A stretch of 64,000 bases of DNA from Gemmatimonadota bacterium (lineage in GTDB: Bacteria; Gemmatimonadota; Gemmatimonadetes; Longimicrobiales; Gaopeijiaceae): contig JAJEBR010000033.1 of the NCBI GenBank assembly GCA_022822445.1, forward strand, positions 1 through 64,000, given 5' to 3'. Below, piece by piece: positions 24,950-35,148 of the stretch. Under the pieces are notes generated by a model. It was not told the origin of the DNA. It ran no database searches and saw only the letters and a list, made by a program, of their open reading frames with translations. Made by a program: the position numbers and the translations under genes. The stretch's first letter is position 1. Each line of letters starts with the position of its first letter.

Positions 24950-24957
<8 letters not shown>
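24814..24957 (-). repeat. Tandem duplication, 68-bp offset
   Basis: Two copies of a segment containing a ribosome binding site (GAGGAGCTGA), an ATG and about 50 further bases start at 24957 and 24889 on the minus strand. Their ATGs are exactly 68 bases apart (24944 and 24876). They encode MTTDDGEVGGRTGPDGM and MTTDDAGVGGRKGPDGM. The copies have diverged at roughly one base in five. Confidence 0.85.
24882..24944 (-). CDS. 20-codon leader minigene from a duplicated gene start
   Basis: MTTDDGEVGGRTGPDGMARS then stop, with GAGGAG upstream of the ATG. Its peptide repeats the N-terminus of the downstream hydroxyacyl-CoA dehydrogenase. It begins 5 bases after the thiolase stop and ends 5 bases before the dehydrogenase ATG, so ribosomes would pass through it. 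Translation is plausible but a function for the peptide is not shown. Confidence 0.4.
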   Translation of the reverse strand: MTTDDGEVGGRTGPDGMARS

Positions 24958-26146
<1,189 letters not shown>

Positions 26147-26157
26147 GCGGCACGCCC

Positions 26158-27615
26158 CTACCGGTCCAGCGCCACCCAGACGCTCTTGAGGTGCGTGTAC
26201 TTCTCCAGCGCCGACTGGAAGCCCAGGTCCCGGCCGAAGCCGCTCTCCTTGTAGCCGCCGAAGGGCGAGCCGGGCGCGTACTGGTTGTAGGTGTTGATCC
26301 AGACGGTCCCGGCGTCGATCTCGGCGGCGAGGCGGTGGGCCTTGCCGATGTCCCGTGTCCACACGCCGGCCGCGAGTCCGTACAGGGAATCGTTGGCCTT
26401 GGCGACCGCGTCGTCCACGTCGTCGAAGGGGATGACCGCCGCCACCGGGCCGAAGATCTCCTCCCGGGCGATGGTCATCGCGGGGTCGACGCCGCTGAAG
26501 ACCGTCGCGGTCACGAAATTGCCGCGCCCGTTCACCTTCACCCGCTCGCCGCCGGCCACCACCTTCGCGCCGTCCCGGCGTCCGGCCTCGACGTACCCCA
26601 TCACCCGGTCGAGCTGTTCCTCGCTCACGATCGCCCCGAGGCGCGTCGTGGGGGCCATCGGATCGCCCACCGTAGCCTTCGCGGCGAGCCCCTTCAGCCC
26701 ATCCACGAACTCGTCGTGCACCGCGCGCTCCACCAGGATGCGGCTCCCGGCCGCGCACACCTCGCCCTTGCCGTAGAAGACGCCCATCGAGGCCCCCTTC
26801 ACGGCCACGCCCAGATCCGCGTCGGCGAAGACGATGTTCGGCGACTTGCCGCCCAGCTCCAGCGACACCTTCTTCAGCGTCGCCGCGGCCTCCCGCATGA
26901 TGATCCGCCCGACCCCGGTCGAGCCGGTGAACGAGATCGCATCCACCCCCGGGTGCCGCACCAGCGCCGCGCCCGCCGTCTCCCCGAAGCCGGGCACCAC
27001 GTTCAGCACGCCCGGCGGGAACCCGGCCTCGGCGGCCAGCTCCCCGAAGCGCAGCGCGGTCAGCGGGGTCTGCTCGGCGGGTTTGAGCACCACCGTGTTC
27101 CCGCAGGCGAGCGCCGGCGCGACCTTCCACGCCGCCATCGACAGCGGAAAGTTCCACGGGATGATCGCGCCCACCACGCCCAACGGCTCGCGCAGCGTGT
27201 AGTTGAGGAAGGGCCCGGGCACGGGGACGGTGTCGCCCTGCACCTTGTCGGCCAGCCCGGCGTAGTAGCGCAGCGTCTGCGCCACGCTCGGCACGTCGAT
27301 CCGGCGCGCCTCGAAGTACGGCTTGCCGTTGTCCCGCGTCTCCGTCAGGCCCAGTTCGTCGGCGTGGGCCTCGACCAGATCCGCCAGCTTCCACAGCAGC
27401 CGCGACCGCTTGTGCGGGTTCATCCGCCGCCAGCTGCCGTCGCGGAACGCCGCCCGTGCCGCCGCCACCGCGCGGTCGATCTCCGCCGCCCGGGCCTCGG
27501 CGACCTCCGCGATGACCTCCTCGGTCGCAGGATTCACGGTCGCGAAGGTGCGACCGCCCTCCGCGTCCGCCCATTCGTTTCCGATCCAGAGCCGGGTGCG
27601 GACCCCTTCGCTCAT
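26158..27615 (-). CDS. NAD(P)-dependent aldehyde dehydrogenase (betaine-aldehyde/ALDH type)
   Basis: A 485-residue ALDH. PWNFPLSMAAWKVAPALACGN and SFTGSTGVGR form the cofactor site, LELGGKSPNIVFADAD holds the general-base Glu, and the catalytic Cys is in GKGEVCAAGSRILVE. The usual NxGQxC context is altered to GKGEVC, but the Cys and neighbouring Gly/Arg are kept. EIFGPV and the C-terminal NTYNQYAPGSPFGGYKESGFGRD are conserved. Placed between a crotonase and a thiolase gene, it probably oxidises an aldehyde intermediate or product of the same catabolic route. The substrate is not determinable. Confidence 0.93.
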   Translation of the reverse strand: MSEGVRTRLWIGNEWADAEGGRTFATVNPATEEVIAEVAEARAAEIDRAVAAARAAFRDGSWRRMNPHKRSRLLWKLADLVEAHADELGLTETRDNGKPYFEARRIDVPSVAQTLRYYAGLADKVQGDTVPVPGPFLNYTLREPLGVVGAIIPWNFPLSMAAWKVAPALACGNTVVLKPAEQTPLTALRFGELAAEAGFPPGVLNVVPGFGETAGAALVRHPGVDAISFTGSTGVGRIIMREAAATLKKVSLELGGKSPNIVFADADLGVAVKGASMGVFYGKGEVCAAGSRILVERAVHDEFVDGLKGLAAKATVGDPMAPTTRLGAIVSEEQLDRVMGYVEAGRRDGAKVVAGGERVKVNGRGNFVTATVFSGVDPAMTIAREEIFGPVAAVIPFDDVDDAVAKANDSLYGLAAGVWTRDIGKAHRLAAEIDAGTVWINTYNQYAPGSPFGGYKESGFGRDLGFQSALEKYTHLKSVWVALDR

Positions 27616-27664
27616 CGACCCGCCTCGGCCGGCCGCCCGGCCGCCGGGATCACGCGCATCCGTC

Positions 27665-28468
27665 TCAGCTCCCCGAGAAGTCGGGCTTGCGCTTCTCCAC
27701 GTAGGCGTTGAGCCCCTCGCGCGCGTCGTCGCTGGCGAAGAGCTGCTGCTGGAGTTCGCGCTCCAGCGCCAGCGCCGTCTCGAAGGGGATCTCCGCGCCG
27801 GTCTGCACCGAGCGCTTGATGAGCCCCACCGCCTTCGAGGCCCGCCCGGGAGGACAGAAGCCGCGGGCGTAGTCGAGAACCCGGTCCATGAACTCGTCCG
27901 CGGTATCCGCCTCCCAGACGTCGTTGACGATTCCGAGTTCCTGCGCCTTGCCGAAGTCGAAGGTCGTGCCCGTCGTCATCAGCTCGATCGCCCGGGACTT
28001 GCCGACGAGGCGGGTGAGGCGCTGCGTCCCCCCGGTTCCGGGGAGCACGCCCAGGTTGACCTCGGGGAGGCCGCACATGCTGCGCCCGGCGCGGGCGATG
28101 CGGATATCCGCGGCCATCGCGATCTCCAGGCCGCCGCCCACCGTGTGGCCGTTCAGCGCGGCGATCGTGAGCTTCGGGGTTTGCTCCAGACGGTTCAGCG
28201 TCTCGTTGGCGTGCAGGCAGAAGCAGTACTTGAAGCCGGTCGTCACCTTGGCAAGCATCCCGATGTTGGCGCCGGCGGAGAAGAACTTCTCGCCGTTGCC
28301 GGTCAGCACGATCACATGGATGTCGTCATCGAAGCGCGCCTTCAGGATGGCGTCGTCCAGCTGGCGCATCATCTCGTGGGTGTAGGTGTTCGCGGGCGGG
28401 TCGTCGAGGGTGATGAGGGCGACGCCGCCGCCGGCGTCGGAGTAGCGCACGAGGGTCTTCTCGGTCAT
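27665..28468 (-). CDS. Enoyl-CoA hydratase/isomerase
   Basis: A 267-residue crotonase. Oxyanion-hole segment FSAGANIGML and both Glu positions are present (VGGGLEIAMAAD; MCGLPEVNLGVLPGTGGTQRL). It shares the C-terminal FASDDAREGLNAYVEKRKP pattern with the other hydratase in the cluster. It is the first gene of the minus-strand catabolic run (hydratase, ALDH, thiolase, hydroxyacyl-CoA dehydrogenase, hydratase). Its promoter should lie in 28469-28699, shared with the divergent NfeD gene; I see no clear operator there. GGAAG lies upstream of the ATG. Confidence 0.93.
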   Translation of the reverse strand: MTEKTLVRYSDAGGGVALITLDDPPANTYTHEMMRQLDDAILKARFDDDIHVIVLTGNGEKFFSAGANIGMLAKVTTGFKYCFCLHANETLNRLEQTPKLTIAALNGHTVGGGLEIAMAADIRIARAGRSMCGLPEVNLGVLPGTGGTQRLTRLVGKSRAIELMTTGTTFDFGKAQELGIVNDVWEADTADEFMDRVLDYARGFCPPGRASKAVGLIKRSVQTGAEIPFETALALERELQQQLFASDDAREGLNAYVEKRKPDFSGS

Positions 28469-28699
28469 CGGATGAAGGCTTCCTTTGGGCTGGGGTGAGG
28501 CAGAAAGATAACATGCAGTGCCCGCGGGGGGAGACGGCGGCTGGCCGGCGCAATGGCCGTCCGCCCGGCGCGCAGCCTTCCTGCCGCCATTACATTGAAG
28601 GTGACACGGCACGGCGTTGAAGGATTCCCGCGCCCGGTCCGTATTCGGGTGATGGGGAGAACGCGTGTCTGCACGAACGATCGCGGGAGAAAAAGGCTC

Positions 28700-30040
28700 A
28701 TGACCAGAATCTGCTTCGGGCTTCTGGCTGCCGTCCTCTTCGCGGCCGCCGGTCCGGTCGCCGCGCAGCGGACCGTGTTGCGGGTGCCCGTTGCGGGCGA
28801 TGTGGAGATGGGGCTTGCGCCCTTCATCGAGCGGACGCTCGAGGAGGCGGCCGCGGCGGGCGTTGCGGCGGTGGTGCTGGAGATCGAGACGCCCGGAGGC
28901 AGGGTGGACGCCGCCGAGAGGATTGCGGCGGCGATCAGCCGCGCCGAGGTGCCGGTCTATGCGTACGTGAACATGCACGCCTACTCCGCCGGGGCGATGA
29001 TCGCGCTCTCGACCGAGCGGGTGCTGATGCGGGTCGGCAGCGTCATGGGCGCCGCCACCCCGGTGGACGGGAGCGGCACCAGGGCGTCGGAGAAGATGGT
29101 GTCGGCGATGCGGGCCCGGATGCGGGCGCTGGCCGAGGCGCGCGGGCTCGATCCCGCGGTCGCGGAGGCGATGGTGGACGAGGAGCTCGCCATCGAGGGG
29201 GTGGTGGAGAGCGGCAAGCTGCTGACGCTGACGACCGGGGAGGCCGCGCGGCTGGACTACGCGCAGGTGGTGGCCGACTGGGACGGGGTGCTGGAGGCGA
29301 TCGGCCTGGAGGGCGCGGAGGTGGTCGACTCGGAGGTGAACTGGGCCGAGCGGATCGTGCGCTTCTTCACCAACCCGGTGATCGCGCCGTTCCTGCTGTC
29401 ACTCGGGTTCCTGGGGCTGCTCGTCGAGATCCGGTCGTCCGGGTTCGGACTGGCCGGCGCGGCCGGGGTGCTGTCGCTGGGACTCTTCTTCGGAGCGCAC
29501 CTCCTCGTCGGGCTCGCGGGCGCGGAAGACCTGATCCTCGTGGGCGTGGGCATCGTCCTGATCGGAGTCGAAGTCTTTGTCGTCCCCGGCTTCGGCGTCT
29601 TCGGTGTCCTCGGCATCCTTGCGCTCCTTGGCGGCGTCTTCATGGCGCAGATCGGGAATCTTCCGACCCAGGCGGATTTCACGCGCGCCGGCGGCGTCCT
29701 GAGCGCGGCCATCATCCTCGCGGTCGCCGTGGGGTGGTTCTTCCTCCAGTCGATGTACGGGAGCTGGCGGCTGAGGCGCAGCGGAGTCGTCCTGCCGGAA
29801 ACCACCGACCGGGACGAGGGCTACACCTCCGCGGACATCCGCACCGATATGGAGGGCGCCGTGGGCGTCGCGATCACCGACCTCCGGCCGGCCGGTGTCG
29901 GGCTCTTCGGCGAGGAGCGCATGGACGTGGTGTCCGAGAGCGAATGGATCGAAGAAGGCACCCGGATCCGCGTCCTCAGCGCCGAGGGCTACCGTCACGT
30001 CGTGCGGGCAGTCAGGCCGTCTTCCAGGGAGCCGGAATGA
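28700..30040 (+). CDS. NfeD-like membrane serine protease (long form)
   Basis: A 446-residue long NfeD. Signal peptide (about 1-22, ending VAAQ), then a ClpP-like serine protease domain with LEIETPGGRVDAA, the Ser-containing YVNMHAYSAGAMIALS and a candidate catalytic Lys in ASEKMVSAMR, then four or five transmembrane segments (about 225-340) and a C-terminal OB-fold NfeD domain (GAVGVAITDLRPAG to EGYRHVVRAV). Such proteases act with prohibitin/flotillin-like proteins; a FloA gene follows 42 bases later, the classical pairing. The ATG at 28700 places the signal peptide correctly; an earlier in-frame ATG at 28652 is less likely. Confidence 0.92.
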   Translation: MTRICFGLLAAVLFAAAGPVAAQRTVLRVPVAGDVEMGLAPFIERTLEEAAAAGVAAVVLEIETPGGRVDAAERIAAAISRAEVPVYAYVNMHAYSAGAMIALSTERVLMRVGSVMGAATPVDGSGTRASEKMVSAMRARMRALAEARGLDPAVAEAMVDEELAIEGVVESGKLLTLTTGEAARLDYAQVVADWDGVLEAIGLEGAEVVDSEVNWAERIVRFFTNPVIAPFLLSLGFLGLLVEIRSSGFGLAGAAGVLSLGLFFGAHLLVGLAGAEDLILVGVGIVLIGVEVFVVPGFGVFGVLGILALLGGVFMAQIGNLPTQADFTRAGGVLSAAIILAVAVGWFFLQSMYGSWRLRRSGVVLPETTDRDEGYTSADIRTDMEGAVGVAITDLRPAGVGLFGEERMDVVSESEWIEEGTRIRVLSAEGYRHVVRAVRPSSREPE

Positions 30041-30082
30041 ACCGGCCCAACCACTTGAACTGAAACCCGGGGGTTACAACGC

Positions 30083-31072
30083 ATGGATCCCATCTTCCTC
30101 CCGATGCTGATCGCTCTGGTGCTTGTCGTCATGCTCCTCCTTCTCAACTGGGCCGTGCCGGTGAGGCTCTGGATCGAGGCCATCTTCTCGGACGTTCGGC
30201 TCGGGCTCCCCACGCTCGTGGGGATGCGGCTCCGCAAGGTGAGCCCGCCCGCGGTGGTGCGCCCGCTCATCGCCTCCACCAAGGCAGGCCTGCCCCTCGA
30301 CGTTGCGCACCTCGAGGCGCATTACCTTGCCGGCGGCAGCGTCGACCGCGTGGTGCGGGCGCTGATCAGTGCCGACAAGGCCGCCATCGACCTCCCCTTC
30401 CAGCAAGCCGCGGCCATCGACCTGGCCGGGCGGGACGTCTTCGAGGCGGTCCAGGTGTCGGTGAACCCCAAGGTGGTGCAGACGCCGAGGGTGGCGGCGA
30501 TGGCAAGGGACGGCATTCAGCTCATCGCGGTGGCGCGGGTGACCGTGCGCGCGAACATCAACCGCCTGGTCGGCGGGGCTGGCGAGGAGACCATCCTGGC
30601 CCGGGTCGGCGAGGGGATCGTGTCGACGATCGGGTCGGCCGATACCCACAAGGCCGTGCTGGAGAACCCGGACGCGATCTCGAAGACCGTGCTCCAGAAG
30701 GGTCTCGACTCCGGCACCGCCTTCGAGATCCTCTCGATCGACATCGCCGACGTGGATGTCGGCAAGAACATCGGCGCCGAACTGCAGACGGACCAGGCCG
30801 AGGCCGACAAGCGGGTCGCGCAGGCCCGGGCCGAGGAGCGGCGCGCGATGGCCATGGCCCAGGAGCAGGAGATGCGTGCGCGGGTCGAGGAGATGCGCGC
30901 CGAGGTGATTTCGGCCGAGGCCCAGGTCCCTCTCGCGATGGCGGACGCCTTCCGCAGCGGCAACATGGGCATCATGGATTACGCCCGGTACCGCAACATC
31001 GAGTCGGACACGGACATGCGCAGGTCGATCGCCGAGGGCAGCGACCCGCCGCAGGCGTTGCCGGGGGATTAG
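30083..31072 (+). CDS. floA: Flotillin-like protein FloA
   Basis: A 329-residue membrane-associated scaffold of functional membrane microdomains. One N-terminal hydrophobic segment (about 5-25), followed by the conserved FloA body ([64 protein letters not shown]) and a helical [18 protein letters not shown] region. Length matches Bacillus FloA (about 330). The NfeD-FloA operon is a well-known conserved pair. A third, unrecognised gene follows 121 bases downstream. Confidence 0.95.
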   Translation: MDPIFLPMLIALVLVVMLLLLNWAVPVRLWIEAIFSDVRLGLPTLVGMRLRKVSPPAVVRPLIASTKAGLPLDVAHLEAHYLAGGSVDRVVRALISADKAAIDLPFQQAAAIDLAGRDVFEAVQVSVNPKVVQTPRVAAMARDGIQLIAVARVTVRANINRLVGGAGEETILARVGEGIVSTIGSADTHKAVLENPDAISKTVLQKGLDSGTAFEILSIDIADVDVGKNIGAELQTDQAEADKRVAQARAEERRAMAMAQEQEMRARVEEMRAEVISAEAQVPLAMADAFRSGNMGIMDYARYRNIESDTDMRRSIAEGSDPPQALPGD

Positions 31073-31193
31073 GGGAGGGCGCGTTGGCGGGTACGGCGCG
31101 GGGCTTCACCCAGGACGTACGGCGGTTCGTCGACGGACGCACCGCTGGCTGCGCTCGCGCGGTTTCGTCCGCGACATTCCGGGGGGCAGGATA

Positions 31194-31895
31194 GTGGACT
31201 TCAGATTCGTCGCCGTGTTGATGATCATCATGGCCATCCTGGACCTGCTTGGCAGGATGGCGCGGAAGCGCGCGGCAGCGGCGTCCGGCGAAGAGGGCGA
31301 TTCGCTCGAAGGGGCGGATGTGTTCAAAGACTACGAGACCCGCCTGGCAATCCTCCAGCAGAAGGCCCTGACGGGGGAGGAACCTAAGCCGCCTGGACTG
31401 CCTGCACGTTCCGGCCAGCCGGAGGACGGGGCCGTGCGGAGGCCGGACGAGGTGCGGCCGCGGGAAGCGGCCCGGACCCGGATTCCACCGGCCGGCGGGG
31501 GACCCGGCCGGGAGATCCCCGCCGTGCTGCAGCGGGCCGAGCCGGCTGCCTCGCCCGGGGTGCTGCCGGCGACCGCGCCTCCGGCCACGGCCAGGGAGGC
31601 ATCGGTGCTGGAGCTGAGGGACCGCGCCCCGCGCGAGATCGAGGTTCGGTCGCGGGATCCGCGTCCCGTCAGGCGGCAGCCGGCCGCTGCCCCCGCGGAC
31701 CTGCCGGCGCCCGCGGAGCCGGTGGTCCGCGCATCCTCGCGCAGGCTGGTGACGCAACCTCCGCCCGTGCCCGGTCACAGACCGCGGTCCGTCGATATCG
31801 GCAGCCGGCTGGGACTGGGCAGCAACACGGACCTTCGGCGGGTGGTGCTGGCGCGCGAGGTGCTGGGCCCGCCGCTGGCCATGAGGGACCGGTAG
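31194..31895 (+). CDS. Proline/arginine-rich membrane-anchored protein of unknown function
   Basis: A 233-residue protein from a GTG start with GGGGGGCAGG upstream. A single N-terminal hydrophobic segment (about 4-19, VAVLMIIMAILDLLG) is followed by a long low-complexity Pro/Ala/Arg-rich region (about 60-205) and an ordered-looking C-terminal tail, SNTDLRRVVLAREVLGPPLAMRD. I do not recognise the family. Its position right after nfeD-floA suggests it works at the same membrane domain, which is inference from context only. Confidence 0.75.
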   Translation: MDFRFVAVLMIIMAILDLLGRMARKRAAAASGEEGDSLEGADVFKDYETRLAILQQKALTGEEPKPPGLPARSGQPEDGAVRRPDEVRPREAARTRIPPAGGGPGREIPAVLQRAEPAASPGVLPATAPPATAREASVLELRDRAPREIEVRSRDPRPVRRQPAAAPADLPAPAEPVVRASSRRLVTQPPPVPGHRPRSVDIGSRLGLGSNTDLRRVVLAREVLGPPLAMRDR

Positions 31896-32053
31896 CGGAA
31901 TTCGTCAGCCGCCGGACGGATGGACGGACGGCGGCGGCCGTGATCTTCACTCCGAAGTCTCGGCCGGATTGAGCTGACCGGCCGGCCGGGCGTACCACGC
32001 AATCCGGTCCACCAGCGCTTCCAGCCGGGCCTGCCGCCCGCGCCCGATCGCGG
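31896..32053. other. Convergent intergenic gap
   Basis: 158 GC-rich bases between the proline-rich protein gene (plus) and aconitase (minus). No hairpin followed by T or A tract stands out, so no terminator is called. Confidence 0.4.
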
Positions 32054-34861
32054 CTAGTGCGCCGCCAGCCTCCGCAACACCGTGTGCAGGATTCCGCCGT
32101 TCCGGTAGTAATCGACCTCCACATCCGAATCGAGCCGGACCGTAACGCCAAATGCGACCTTCGAGCCGTCGCTCCGCTTCGCGGTCACCCTGACCTTCCC
32201 TCGCGGCTCCAGCCCGCGCGCGATCCCGGTGATGTCGTAGACTTCCGTGCCGTCGAGGCCCAGCGCTTCGGCGCCCTCGCCGTCCCGGAACTGGAGCGGC
32301 AGCACGCCCATCCCCACCAGGTTCGAGCGGTGGATGCGCTCGTAGCTCTCCGCGATCACGGCCTTCACCCCGAGCAACAGGGTCCCCTTGGCGGCCCAGT
32401 CGCGGGAACTCCCCGTGCCGTACTCACGCCCCGCGATCACCACCAGGGGCGTCCCGGCGGCGCGGTACCGTTCCGACGCCTCGAAGATCGTGGTCACCTG
32501 GCCGGTCGGCAGGTGAACGGTGTAGCCGCCCTCCTTGTCCTCCAGCAGGAGGTTGCGCAGCCGAACGTTGCCGAAGGTGCCGCGCATCATCACCTCGTGG
32601 TTGCCGCGCCGCGAGCCGAAGGTGTTGAAGCGGATGGGGGCGACGCCGTGGGCCTCCAGGTAGCGCCCGGCGGGTTCGTAGCGCGGAATCGCGCCCGCGG
32701 GCGAGATGTGGTCGGTAGTGACCGTGTGGCCCAGGAGCGCCAGGACACGGGCGCCGCGCACGTTGCGGAGGGGGGGCGGCTCGCTGCGGATGCCATCGAA
32801 GAAGGGGGGATTGCGGATGTAGGTGGACTCCGGGTCCCACTCGTAGAGGCTCCCCTCCTCCGGCAGCGGCAGGGCACGCCAGTGTTCGTCTCCGTCGAAG
32901 ACGTGCGCATAGCGCTCGTGATACATCCCGGGCCTGAGGGCGGTGGAGATCGTGTCCCGGATCTCCTCGGGCGAAGGCCAGATGTCCGCAAGGAATACCG
33001 ACCGGCCGTCGGCGGCCTGGCCCAGCGGCTCGTTGTACAGGTCGATGTCGATTCGCCCGGCGAGCGCGAAGGCGACGACGAGCATCGGCGAGGCCAGGTA
33101 GTTCGCGCGCACCAGAGCGTGGATGCGGGCTTCGTAGTTGCGGTTCCCGGAGAGGATCGAGGCGACGACCAGGCCGTGCATGTAGACCGCGTCGGCCACC
33201 GGTCCCGGGAGGGGCCCGGTGTTGCCGATGCAGGTCGTGCAGCCGTAGCCGACCAGGTTGAAGCGCAGCTCGTCCAGGTAGTGCATCAGTCCGGCGGCGC
33301 GCAGGTAGTCGGTGACGACCTGGGAGCCCGGGGCCATGCTCGTCTTCACCCAGGGTTTAACCTCCATCCCCAGGGCGCGTGCCTTCTTCGCCATGAGCCC
33401 CGCGCCGACCATCACCGACGGGTTGGAGGTGTTGGTGCAGCTGGTGATCGCCGCCACCACGATCGTCCCGTCGCCGATCTCCATCCGCTTTCCGTCCATC
33501 TCGATCTCGACCATCCGGCGCTGCGTGGTCGCGACCGCGGTGCCGCCACCGCCGGTTCCACCACCGACGATTCCGGGCCCGCCCGGCGGGGTGGCCCCGG
33601 CGGGAACCAGCCCGGGCAGATCCCGTTCGAAAGCCGGTCGGATGTCGGTCAGCGCGATCCTGTCCTGCGGGCGCTTCGGCCCCGCGACGCTCGGCTCCAC
33701 GGTGGACAGGTCGAGCTCCATCGTCGAGGTGTACTGCGGGTCGGGGGTGTCGTCGGTGCGGAATAGCCCCTGCTCGCGCGTGATCCGCTCGACGCGTGCG
33801 ACCAGCTCCGGACTGCGCCCCGTCCCGGCGAGGTACCGGAGCGTCTCGTCGTCCACGGGGAAGAACCCGACGGTCGCGCCGTACTCGGGCGACATGTTGG
33901 CCAGTGTGGCCTTGTCGGGCAGGCTCAGCCCGGAGAGGCCCGCTCCGAAATACTCGACGAACCGCCCCACGACCCCGTGCGCGCGCAACATCTCGGTGAC
34001 CCGGAGCACCAGATCCGTGGCGGTGGACCCCTCCGGCAGGGACCCGGTCAGCTTCACGCCCACCACCTCGGGGAGCAGCATGTAGTACGGCTGGCCGAGG
34101 AGCACGGCCTCCGCCTCGATCCCGCCCACGCCCCAGCCGACGACGCCGAGACCGTTGATCATGGTGGTGTGGGAGTCGGTGCCGACCAGGGTGTCCGGGT
34201 AGGCCAGATGGGCGCCGCCCTCTTCACGACGGTGAATGACCGAAGCCAGGTATTCCAGGTTGACCTGATGCACGATTCCCGTCCCGGGCGGGACCACACG
34301 GTAGTTCTCGAAGGCCTCCTGCGCCCAGCGTAGCAGGGCGTAGCGCTCGCGGTTGCGCTCGTATTCGCGCTCGACGTTCTTTTCGAAGGCGTACCCGGTG
34401 CCGAAGAAGTCGACCTGTACGGAATGGTCGATGACGAGGTCGGCGGGGACGAGCGGGTTTATGCGCGCCGGGGCACCCCCCATCTTGAGGATCCCGTCCC
34501 GCATGGAGGCGAGGTCCACGATGGCGGGGACGCCGGTGAAGTCCTGGAGGACCACCCGGGTGGGCATGAAGGGGAAATCGGCTCCCGCATTCGTGGGGCT
34601 CCACGCCGCCACGGCCTCGACGTGCTCCGCCGAAACGTAGTCGTCGCCGGCGTTGCGCAGCACGTTTTCGAGCAGGACGCGGATGGAGAAGGGGAGGCGG
34701 TCCAGGTCGGTGATGCCTGCTTCTTCCAGACGGCTCAGGCGGTAGAAGGAGGTAGGGCCCTCGGGCAGGTCGACGGTGGCGAGGGCGCCGAAGGGGTCGG
34801 TCAGGTCGGGCACGGGGTCGGGCTCCGGGCTTGGGGAGAAGGGATGGGCGCGGGTGTTCAA
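32054..34861 (-). CDS. acnA: Aconitate hydratase A
   Basis: A 935-residue aconitase of the AcnA/IRP type, interconverting citrate and isocitrate in the TCA cycle. The [4Fe-4S] ligands are Cys475 (ITSCTNTSNPS), Cys541 and Cys544 (YGCTTCIGNTG). Other family segments: LVGTDSHTTMINGLGVVGWGVGGIEAE, the swivel-domain GREYGTGSSRDWAAKG and RIHRSNLVGMGVLPLQF. A Gly/Pro-rich insert (about 425-445, PGGPGIVGGGTGGGGTA) separates domains and is unusual. Citrate synthase is encoded 1 kb away on the other strand. Confidence 0.96.
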   Translation of the reverse strand: MNTRAHPFSPSPEPDPVPDLTDPFGALATVDLPEGPTSFYRLSRLEEAGITDLDRLPFSIRVLLENVLRNAGDDYVSAEHVEAVAAWSPTNAGADFPFMPTRVVLQDFTGVPAIVDLASMRDGILKMGGAPARINPLVPADLVIDHSVQVDFFGTGYAFEKNVEREYERNRERYALLRWAQEAFENYRVVPPGTGIVHQVNLEYLASVIHRREEGGAHLAYPDTLVGTDSHTTMINGLGVVGWGVGGIEAEAVLLGQPYYMLLPEVVGVKLTGSLPEGSTATDLVLRVTEMLRAHGVVGRFVEYFGAGLSGLSLPDKATLANMSPEYGATVGFFPVDDETLRYLAGTGRSPELVARVERITREQGLFRTDDTPDPQYTSTMELDLSTVEPSVAGPKRPQDRIALTDIRPAFERDLPGLVPAGATPPGGPGIVGGGTGGGGTAVATTQRRMVEIEMDGKRMEIGDGTIVVAAITSCTNTSNPSVMVGAGLMAKKARALGMEVKPWVKTSMAPGSQVVTDYLRAAGLMHYLDELRFNLVGYGCTTCIGNTGPLPGPVADAVYMHGLVVASILSGNRNYEARIHALVRANYLASPMLVVAFALAGRIDIDLYNEPLGQAADGRSVFLADIWPSPEEIRDTISTALRPGMYHERYAHVFDGDEHWRALPLPEEGSLYEWDPESTYIRNPPFFDGIRSEPPPLRNVRGARVLALLGHTVTTDHISPAGAIPRYEPAGRYLEAHGVAPIRFNTFGSRRGNHEVMMRGTFGNVRLRNLLLEDKEGGYTVHLPTGQVTTIFEASERYRAAGTPLVVIAGREYGTGSSRDWAAKGTLLLGVKAVIAESYERIHRSNLVGMGVLPLQFRDGEGAEALGLDGTEVYDITGIARGLEPRGKVRVTAKRSDGSKVAFGVTVRLDSDVEVDYYRNGGILHTVLRRLAAH

Positions 34862-34923
34862 CGATAGCGAGCCCGGGATGGGGCGAACAATACGCGCCCC
34901 TTGGGCCGATGGCCGGCTGCCAC

Positions 34924-34952
34924 TTCACCTCCGGCCCGAAGGCAGGTACAAT
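34924..34952 (+). promoter_or_regulatory. Candidate sigma70-type promoter of tRNA-Leu
   Basis: TTCACC (34924-34929), a 17-base spacer and TACAAT (34947-34952). Transcription would begin about 70 bases before the mature tRNA 5' end. No other gene lies between. Confidence 0.55.
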
Positions 34953-35031
34953 CATTGTGCGCGCAGTTGATGCGCGGTCGGGGCGCGGGATGCCGCGGCG
35001 CAGTCCGGCGGGACCGCCGGGCGGGCAAAGG

Positions 35032-35115
35032 GCCGAGGTGGCGGAACCGGTAGACGCGAAGGTCTCAAAAACCTTTGCCCTTGCGGGCGTGAGGGTTCGA
35101 GTCCCTCCCTCGGCA
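35032..35115 (+). tRNA. tRNA-Leu, anticodon CAA
   Basis: Acceptor GCCGAGG pairs with CCTCGGC at 35108-35114, discriminator A at 35115. The anticodon stem AAGGT/ACCTT closes the loop CTCAAAA, giving anticodon CAA. A class II variable arm (GCCC/GGGC-type stem) and the T-arm GAGGG-TTCGAGT-CCCTC are intact. CCA is not encoded. It reads leucine UUG codons. The next coding start is only 33 bases downstream. Confidence 0.97.
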
Positions 35116-35148
35116 TCGAGGCAGTCACTACAGAATAGGGTCAGGATC

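Noticed and set aside
26755-26790. Inactivated aldehyde dehydrogenase because of an altered active-site context
   Set aside because: The consensus NxGQxC is GKGEVC here, but the catalytic Cys, general-base Glu and cofactor motifs are all in place.
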